This document shows positions 6,035 through 10,899 of a stretch of DNA of 10,899 nt, one piece after another (positions within the stretch are counted from its first letter, which is position 1; each line of letters starts with the position of its first letter). The DNA is from Candidatus Hodarchaeota archaeon (lineage in GTDB: Archaea > Asgardarchaeota > Heimdallarchaeia > Hodarchaeales > Hodarchaeaceae): NCBI GenBank assembly GCA_016839665.1, contig JAEOTU010000275.1, positions 1 to 10,899 on the forward strand, read 5' to 3'. A model generated the notes under the pieces. That model searched no databases. It was not told where the DNA came from and worked only from the letters and a program-made list of their open reading frames with translations. Both the position numbers and the translations under genes were made by a program.

Positions 6035-7960
6035 TCAACGACGAACGTGGACTGCAACTCCACGATCAAAATCGACCATCTCGGAAGCTGCGAGGACACT
6101 TTTTCCGAAACTAAGAAAGGTATCGTTGTCATCGACAATAAATACTTCTTCCCCACAACGGATTTCGGGATCAACATCTAAGACAAATTTAGCCAATAAA
6201 TCTTTTTTATTGACAATAAAAGGGATACTTTCTCTTGTTGCTACCACTCGTAACCGTGGAGGTTTAATCTGTTGGTGCAATCGTTGGGCAAAAGATTTTG
6301 TTGGAATTATACTGAAATCTGAAGGTCGAAATGTTCCTAACAAACCTGAAGCATCTGAAAAGTGGCGAAGAACTCCTGTTTTTTGAGACCGTTTGATGAT
6401 CAAATCTTGACCTTCGAAAATGGAATGTGTGTGGACTCCATATTGATAATCAACAATAGCGTTGAGTATATGGATTTCATTCAATTTATTTTTGAAATTA
6501 GTTCTCTCAGAAATTTTGATTTTATGAAACTCTTCCATATCTAGATTCACTGAAGGATGAATCTCGACTTGTTTGAATTTAGATCGATATTTTTCAAGAA
6601 ATTGTGAGATAAATTCGATTATTTCTTGAGAAAATGACATAGGAACCCTTTCATGTTGAACTAACGGATAAACTCCTCGTAACTCATCAGGAATTACCCC
6701 AAAAAGCGGAGATAGTTTAATTACTTGGTAGGAGGTAGAAGAATGCAGTTTCTGAAAGTCTTGTCCTATAAGTAGATTTGGGCTCCAGAAATAAAAACGC
6801 CCCAAAACACGGTTCTTGTATCGTTGTATTATAGGTTGATAGGTAAGAATAGGATGGGTTATTAGTAAAGATCGGGATTTTGATATCGGTTCATACTGTT
6901 CTATAAATCTTGAGGTCCGAGTGCCAAAAAGGAGATCTAAAGCTTTCGATAAAGAAGGATGGTTCATCGCTCGTGATAATGCTAATTCGTTTAAACGTCC
7001 ATCGATAATGGCTTGTTTGATCCTACGAATTTCTTCAAAGCTGACATTGAGGTTATGTTTGGCGAGTAGAATTGTACGTATCTCTGGCTCTAGCTGTTTC
7101 AATTCTGCAGCTGTATAATTCTTGCAAACATCGCATGAACACGGAAGATATTGCAGTTTCTCCAAATAGTCTGTTCCAAATTCTGTAATGTACCGATTTT
7201 TTTTTGCATAGAGAATATACGCTGCCGAATCAAACATGTCTACCCCAAGAAACACCGAAATAGCAAAAAACATCGGATGTCCAGCTCCAAATAAATGGAT
7301 CGGACGATTTGAAGGTAAATGCTGTTTAACAGAGAGTATTATTCGGATAACGCTCTCAAAATCATACTTTTCTAAAAGTGGTACAACCGACCCAATGGGA
7401 TGAACATTAAAGTCCTTATCTTTCATTTCTAAACAAGATTTCTTTATAAGATCCAGGTGCTCCCCTCCTTGAATGGGTCCTGCCCATAAAGTTGAATCCG
7501 TAGAATTTCGATATTGGATATGTTCATTTGCTCTTTGTAGTGTTTCTTCCAAGGCCATTCTAGACTCTTCATAGGTTCCTTTTTTTATTGGAACATCTAA
7601 GAATACACCTATATCACTACCAATTTGTTCCTGAAACTCTGTGATCTCCTGATTAGTTACAGATACTTCACCGTATTCCATTAACTGAAATGCGCCGGAA
7701 TCAGTCATAAGAGGACCAGAAAAACCAATAAACTCGTGTAACCCTTCTTTCAGAACTCGTTCACGATTCATGGGATTTCTATACAATAAATAGGCATTTG
7801 TGATAAAAGATTCAGCCCCGCATTTTATCATGTCTTCTATTGGAATCATTTGACGATTTGGATTAATAACAGGTAAAAGAATTGGTGTTGACATTTTACC
7901 ATGTTTGGAAATCAACGTCCCTATTCGAGCTAATCCATCTTTTTTCTTTACTGAGAACAT
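6035..7960 (-). CDS. tgtA: Archaeosine tRNA-guanine transglycosylase (arcTGT)
   Basis: Exchanges guanine at position 15 of the tRNA D-arm for preQ0, the first tRNA-bound step of archaeosine synthesis. The 641 residues match the full-length archaeal enzyme. The TIM-barrel catalytic domain spans about 1-345: TDSGAFQ (86-92, D87), GPIQGG (161-166), HLFGAGHP (222-229) and VDMFDSAAY (240-248), where D244 is the expected nucleophile. Zinc ligands are C274, C276, C279 (CSCDVC) and H302. The C1/C2 domains run about 350-560. The RNA-binding PUA domain is about 567-641 and includes FIVNKKDLLAKFV and the C-terminal FDRGVAVHVRR. All key residues are present. ATG 7958-7960 is preceded directly by an in-frame TAA, so the start is fixed, but the only ribosome site (GAGGAG) is unusually far away at 13 nt. 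The partner that converts preQ0-tRNA (ArcS, Gat-QueC or QueF-like) is not in the window. Confidence 0.97.
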   Translation of the reverse strand: MFSVKKKDGLARIGTLISKHGKMSTPILLPVINPNRQMIPIEDMIKCGAESFITNAYLLYRNPMNRERVLKEGLHEFIGFSGPLMTDSGAFQLMEYGEVSVTNQEITEFQEQIGSDIGVFLDVPIKKGTYEESRMALEETLQRANEHIQYRNSTDSTLWAGPIQGGEHLDLIKKSCLEMKDKDFNVHPIGSVVPLLEKYDFESVIRIILSVKQHLPSNRPIHLFGAGHPMFFAISVFLGVDMFDSAAYILYAKKNRYITEFGTDYLEKLQYLPCSCDVCKNYTAAELKQLEPEIRTILLAKHNLNVSFEEIRRIKQAIIDGRLNELALSRAMNHPSLSKALDLLFGTRTSRFIEQYEPISKSRSLLITHPILTYQPIIQRYKNRVLGRFYFWSPNLLIGQDFQKLHSSTSYQVIKLSPLFGVIPDELRGVYPLVQHERVPMSFSQEIIEFISQFLEKYRSKFKQVEIHPSVNLDMEEFHKIKISERTNFKNKLNEIHILNAIVDYQYGVHTHSIFEGQDLIIKRSQKTGVLRHFSDASGLLGTFRPSDFSIIPTKSFAQRLHQQIKPPRLRVVATRESIPFIVNKKDLLAKFVLDVDPEIRCGEEVFIVDDNDTFLSFGKSVLAASEMVDFDRGVAVHVRR

Positions 7961-7973
7961 TTAATATTAATAG

Positions 7974-7979
7974 CTCCTC
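7974..7979 (-). promoter_or_regulatory. Distant ribosome binding site of arcTGT
   Basis: GAGGAG on the minus strand is separated from ATG 7958-7960 by the 13-nt AT-only-plus-one-C spacer CTATTAATATTAA, longer than the usual 5-9 nt. No alternative in-frame start codon lies closer, because TAA immediately precedes the ATG. Confidence 0.45.
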
Positions 7980-8079
7980 AAATTTATTGGAGAAACAAAA
8001 ACCTTAGTGTTAAGTAGTAAAAATTCTTGTAATTCATAACCTCATCAATAATGAGTTTCTTTTCCTGGTTATTGAACTA

Positions 8080-8982
8080 CTAGAGTTTAGTATCCCGGTC
8101 TTTTTCCGTGGTAACATGAGACACCCCTTCTGACGACTCAACGAGCTTTTGATCGCCTTCTTCCCCCTCCGAGATTTCTATAACGTCGTCGATGATTTTA
8201 AAAATAAAATGAAGGTCTTTTACTTTAAAATCAAACCCCTCACCTTCAAGTCCCGATGGAAGTGAAACCTCAGCCCAAACTTCAGTTCCTGAAAAGCCTG
8301 TGAAAAAAGGAGACTTTTGAAGCTCTTCTTCTACTGTTACGGAATCTTTTAATGTCAAATTTTCGAACTTTAATTCGATGAGAGTGTCTTCAATGTTTAG
8401 ATTCACTTCTAAACCGTATGATTCTGTGAGGGTTTCAGTGATTGATCGAAACATTGTAATGCTGTGAATACTGGTTTCTTGAGCGTTTATCAGACATAAA
8501 TCCACTTTCGGCCAAAGAAGGAAAATTTGACCACGTAGGAAATGCGTTTCCATGAGTTGATCAATACTCCCCATCGGTAGAACCTCTTTTCCTTTAGTAA
8601 TTGTACGTTTAAGAAAATCTGAGGCGGAACGACGAGTTGTCGAATGTTTTTCATGAATGATCTTCCAAAAATCATCAATATAGACATAGACATCTGGAAG
8701 CATCATTTCTCCCTCTTGGAATGATCTTAAAAGCCCTTTTATTCGTTGAGAATAACAAAACATAGGCATATTCTTTTTGGATTCACGCTTCAATAAGAGG
8801 ACGTCCAAATACCGACGTTCGGTGCATTTGGGACGTAACATATTAACCACCTTGTTATTCTGACACTTCTGGAGACAGAATTCCCTCCGGTCGCGAACCA
8901 TCTCTTCCCAAAGAGTATTACCTGATACAAGATTCAAGGTTACCATCGCTGCTTTTGGGGCCTCAGTATCAGTCCATTTCAT
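8080..8982 (-). CDS. Uncharacterised protein with N-terminal cysteine cluster and acidic C-terminus
   Basis: 300 residues, not recognised. The N-terminal part has C36 and C40 (EFCLQKCQ), C53 (RPKC) and C76 (MFCYSQR), spaced so that they could bind a metal or an iron-sulfur cluster; this is inference from spacing alone. Residues 95-165 mix helices with hydrophobic strands (PDVYVYIDDFWKIIHEK, GQIFLLWPKVDLCLI). Residues 188-270 look beta-rich (LEVNLNIEDTLIELKFENLT, GTEVWAEVSLPSG, FDFKVKDLHFIFKIIDD). The tail after about 265 is acidic and probably disordered. No signal peptide or membrane helix is visible. ATG 8980-8982 is preceded by GAAGGA at about 12 nt spacing. It lies 119 bp upstream of arcTGT on the same strand, so a shared transcript is possible, but nothing in it points to tRNA modification. 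Confidence 0.75.
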   Translation of the reverse strand: MKWTDTEAPKAAMVTLNLVSGNTLWEEMVRDRREFCLQKCQNNKVVNMLRPKCTERRYLDVLLLKRESKKNMPMFCYSQRIKGLLRSFQEGEMMLPDVYVYIDDFWKIIHEKHSTTRRSASDFLKRTITKGKEVLPMGSIDQLMETHFLRGQIFLLWPKVDLCLINAQETSIHSITMFRSITETLTESYGLEVNLNIEDTLIELKFENLTLKDSVTVEEELQKSPFFTGFSGTEVWAEVSLPSGLEGEGFDFKVKDLHFIFKIIDDVIEISEGEEGDQKLVESSEGVSHVTTEKDRDTKL

Positions 8983-9421
8983 CTTATTGAGAGTTCCTTC
9001 AAGAAGTGTTTATGCGAAAAATTGAATAGAAGCCTTTTCTGTTACCATATCAGACTTAAATGCTTCCAATCTTTTTAATATAGGTTTGTACAGTATTTAG
9101 ATGTACACAATTCTTTCAGCATTTTATATTAGGAGTCTTGCGTTATAAGATTTGTATTGGTAAGTAGATGGTTCTATTCTGTAATTTATTTCCAATTACT
9201 CTAATATTCATAAAATCCACCTCTTCATAAAAATTTTACCATATTCCAATATCTTTTGCAAAGTGAATTTACATTTCTAGTATGAGAGTAGAAATAATCT
9301 TTTACAAACAAGAATTTTTCATAAGAAAGCCAATTAAGGAGTATTGCGCAAGATCTAATAAGATTGAACCGAGAATAAGATTGAACCGAGTAAAAGAGTT
9401 AAAACAGATTTAATTCTGTAC
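8983..9421. other. Intergenic region between two uncharacterised genes
   Basis: About 440 bp, AT-rich, no convincing coding frame. On the minus strand it should contain the promoter of the 300-residue protein gene; TATATTAAAAA (complement of about 9073-9083) is the best TATA-like stretch, about 95 nt before the ATG. Two copies of the palindrome TGTACA lie next to it at 9087-9092 and 9102-9107. The right end carries a 17-bp tandem repeat. Confidence 0.5.
9357..9390. repeat. Perfect 17-bp tandem direct repeat
   Basis: AATAAGATTGAACCGAG is present at 9357-9373 and again at 9374-9390 with no spacer and no mismatch. It begins 31 bp beyond the stop codon of the 424-residue gene, in its presumed 3' untranslated region. 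Two copies are too few to call a satellite. Slippage duplication, a paired protein-binding site or a remnant of an insertion event are all possible. Confidence 0.85.
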
Positions 9422-10696
9422 TCATTTATTATTGAAGAGGTCAGGTAAAAATCCTATTAAGATTAAGAAATTGAGACCTCTAAGTGCATTCCAAGACTTT
9501 AATGGATTAATAATGGGGAGTCTTTTCCAATTTACTTGCTTCACAATCTTTTTCAAGTCGTTGAAAGCAAAAGAAACTACTTTACGCGTTAATTGATCAA
9601 TGGTCTCTTCCACTAGAATTGGATTTGTATAATACTTATTGATTATTTCTCGAAATTCATGCTGGTAACGAAGAATTGTGTCATTCGTAATATTACCCGA
9701 TGTTTCGGAATCAGTCTTCAACCTAGCTCGGGTTACTGAACCACCACGGGATTCTACTTTGCTATGTAATTCAGAATGAACCGCTTTGTATATCAGGGAA
9801 CTTTCATGGCTTCCTATCACTCTCCCTCTATGTTTTCCGTCAAATTCATCTAATCCAAACAAATCACTAATACGCCAAATAAGTCCTTTTAAATAATTAT
9901 CAGTGCTATTAACATTTTTTGCCCTATTAGCTCCAGTCCAATATAATTTTCGTCCTTTTCTTCCTCTGATGTCCCAACCTGTGAAGAGATTATTAAATTC
10001 AACAATTATATTCTGATTTGATACATTATGTTTTTGTGCTCGTATTGACAATATGTCAATATTTTGGAGGGACATTAATTCTTCTAGATAGTATGCATAT
10101 GCTTGTTTTTGAACTATCTTGAAATTTCTTTTAAGTGGTTGAATTTCACTGAAGTTTCCTGATCCAATAACGTAAGCAGCTGCCACAACCTCTTTTCCTG
10201 TAGTGGTATATGATCCATCTGATCCTAAGAAGTTTTCAGAGCCTTTGAATTCGTAAAGGGAACCTTTCCACCCCTGAAAATCAGCAGGTAAATCTGGAAT
10301 TAGAAACTTAAGAGTAATTAACGCATCATTTCCCTGTGGGAACGATCCTGTTAGTGCTGATGTGAAAATACGCACATGTGGAAGTCTTCTTGAACCACGA
10401 GGCATTGTCAATATTTTTTGAATCCACTTGTTGGAAAAAATCCCCTTTCTTGATAAACGAACTGAATCTGGTATTACTGCTTCAATCACATGATACATTG
10501 ATATTCTAAGTGGAGCATCAATTTGACCTATTAACAGGGTAGAGGCTCTAATCTGAAAGAATCTAGTTGGCTGTAAGTTACTGGTACGAAATCCATTGCT
10601 AATATAATTTATAATCGTGTTAGCTATCCAATCACGATTAAAATTAGACTGATTATTTCTGGATCTGAATAACAAATCATAATGTGCTCTTTGCAC
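9422..10696 (-). CDS. Uncharacterised basic 424-residue protein
   Basis: I do not recognise this protein. It is rich in Arg, Lys, Asn and Ser. Visible landmarks are a basic N-terminal stretch, PRGSRRLPHVRIF (99-111), a glycine-rich region ENFLGSDGSYTTTGKEVVAAAYVIGSG (154-180), GWDIRGRKGRKLYW (240-253), a His-containing helix SHESSLIYKAVHSELHSK (296-313) next to RGGSVTRARLK (317-327), and a hydrophobic C-terminal segment GLNFLILIGFLPDLF (407-421) that could be one membrane or packing helix. The basic character would suit nucleic-acid binding, but no nuclease, integrase or transposase signature was found. The frame begins at GTG 10694-10696 with no ribosome site and an in-frame TGA five codons earlier; the next methionine is M67. 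The start sits against a 19-bp direct repeat and overlaps a plus-strand ORF by 15 bp. Possibly an accessory or mobile gene; function unknown. Confidence 0.7.
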   Translation of the reverse strand: MQRAHYDLLFRSRNNQSNFNRDWIANTIINYISNGFRTSNLQPTRFFQIRASTLLIGQIDAPLRISMYHVIEAVIPDSVRLSRKGIFSNKWIQKILTMPRGSRRLPHVRIFTSALTGSFPQGNDALITLKFLIPDLPADFQGWKGSLYEFKGSENFLGSDGSYTTTGKEVVAAAYVIGSGNFSEIQPLKRNFKIVQKQAYAYYLEELMSLQNIDILSIRAQKHNVSNQNIIVEFNNLFTGWDIRGRKGRKLYWTGANRAKNVNSTDNYLKGLIWRISDLFGLDEFDGKHRGRVIGSHESSLIYKAVHSELHSKVESRGGSVTRARLKTDSETSGNITNDTILRYQHEFREIINKYYTNPILVEETIDQLTRKVVSFAFNDLKKIVKQVNWKRLPIINPLKSWNALRGLNFLILIGFLPDLFNNK

Positions 10697-10852
10697 ATTG
10701 AAACTATTTCAAATTTACCTGAAACTATTTCAAATTTAAAGGGAAAGTGGATTAAACAAATTGGGGAAAATTTGGTCATTTTAGAAGATGATGAAAAGAT
10801 AGATTTGAAAAATTTAGAATTTAATGTGATTAAGCCTTTAATTTGGTGGTAG
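10682..10852 (+). CDS. Small hypothetical protein (56 aa)
   Basis: An ATG-initiated frame of 56 residues on the plus strand. The opening MCSLHI is followed by ETISNLP-ETISNLK (7-20), encoded by the 19-bp direct repeat, then a lysine- and acid-rich part (GKWIKQIGENLVILEDDEK, 21-39) ending in KPLIWW. The second half looks like a real beta-rich protein segment, and the TAG stop lies 2 bp before a well-placed gene start, which supports coding. Against it: no ribosome site precedes ATG 10682, and the first 15 bp overlap the start of the 424-residue gene on the other strand. The true start could be a downstream TTG. If translated, the position before another gene resembles the small first gene of a two-gene cassette; this is inference. 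Confidence 0.4.
   Translation: MCSLHIETISNLPETISNLKGKWIKQIGENLVILEDDEKIDLKNLEFNVIKPLIWW
10699..10738. repeat. 19-bp direct repeat with internal palindromes, 21-bp period
   Basis: TGAAACTATTTCAAATTTA occurs at 10699-10717 and 10720-10738, perfect copies separated by CC. Each copy starts with the inverted repeat TGAAA-CTA-TTTCA, so there are two palindromes spaced 21 bp apart, two helical turns. They lie just upstream of the 424-residue gene, where a repressor or activator would bind. In the plus-strand frame the same bases encode two copies of ETISNL, so a coding repeat is the alternative reading. Confidence 0.8.
10732..10740 (-). promoter_or_regulatory. Candidate TATA box for the 424-residue gene
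   Basis: TTTAAATTT on the minus strand is centred about 40 nt upstream of GTG 10694-10696. Transcription would begin near 10710, inside the left copy of the 19-bp repeat, so a protein bound there could block initiation. Weak, composition-based call. Confidence 0.3.
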
Positions 10853-10854
10853 AA

Positions 10855-10899
10855 ATGGGAGTTAAGGAAAAAATTCCTCTAGTGTACCAAAATATCGCA
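10855..10899 (+). CDS. Start of an unidentified gene, cut by right edge
   Basis: ATG 10855-10857 opens a frame running to the window edge, 15 residues (MGVKEKIPLVYQNIA). GGTGGT at 10845-10850 gives a strong ribosome site 4 nt before the ATG, and the preceding small ORF stops at 10852, so the two would be translationally coupled. Too little is visible to assign a family. Confidence 0.5.
   Translation, partial: MGVKEKIPLVYQNIA

Noticed and set aside
5997..6386. 129-residue plus-strand frame opposite the end of arcTGT
   Set aside because: It is the antisense shadow of the conserved PUA domain; the GGTGATCC before its ATG is coincidental.
8490..8693. 67-residue minus-strand frame within the 300-residue gene
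   Set aside because: Out-of-frame shadow with no ribosome site and no recognisable features.
9087..9107. Paired TGTACA palindromes as a firm operator call
   Set aside because: Only 6-bp self-palindromes spaced 15 bp apart, short enough to be chance in this composition; mentioned only in the intergenic description.
9357..9390. tRNA T-arm fragments (minus strand GGTTCAATC in each 17-bp repeat)
   Set aside because: The loop-closing pair and the flanking 5-bp stem are missing, and no acceptor or anticodon arm can be built around either copy.

Overview
The window is AT-rich archaeal DNA, most plausibly from an Asgard archaeon. The lineage call is an inference. It rests on a full-length archaeosine-type tRNA-guanine transglycosylase with a C-terminal PUA domain (an archaeal enzyme), a Ras-superfamily GTPase of the MglA/Rup type (abundant in Asgard genomes), Shine-Dalgarno motifs of the GGTGG/GAGG type, TATA-like boxes and T-tracts instead of bacterial promoters and terminators, and several long proteins I cannot match to any family. 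No tRNA, rRNA, CRISPR array or recognisable transposase gene was found.

Layout. Positions 1-2468 (minus strand): urocanate hydratase HutU, followed 28 bp downstream by a Mg-chelatase ChlI/BchI-like AAA+ ATPase that runs off the left edge. Positions 2481-3047: a non-coding stretch with a paired 8-bp palindrome and four successive hairpins. Positions 3048-3752 (minus): the small GTPase. Positions 3753-4167: divergent promoter region. Positions 4168-4914 (plus): a PIG-L/LmbE (BshB1-like) zinc deacetylase. Positions 4995-5921 (minus): an unrecognised protein with a TPR-like segment. Positions 6035-7960 (minus): arcTGT. Positions 8080-8982 (minus): an unrecognised protein with an N-terminal cysteine cluster and an acidic tail. 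Positions 8983-9421: non-coding, with a perfect 17-bp tandem repeat. Positions 9422-10696 (minus): an unrecognised basic 424-residue protein. From 10682 to the right edge (plus): a small ORF and the start of a second gene placed 2 bp after it.

Functionally the window is a mosaic, not one pathway. It combines histidine degradation (HutU, without hutH, hutI or a formiminoglutamate enzyme nearby), tRNA modification (arcTGT, without its partner ArcS), deacetylation of an N-acetylglucosaminyl compound, and GTPase signalling. The least explained parts are the 2639-2819 hairpin cluster, the two sites where palindromes recur with a 21-bp period (2582-2610 and 10699-10738), and the right-hand end, where the start of the 424-residue gene, a 19-bp direct repeat and a small plus-strand ORF overlap. 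I see no clear proof of a new defence or mobile system. The right end is the best candidate for one.
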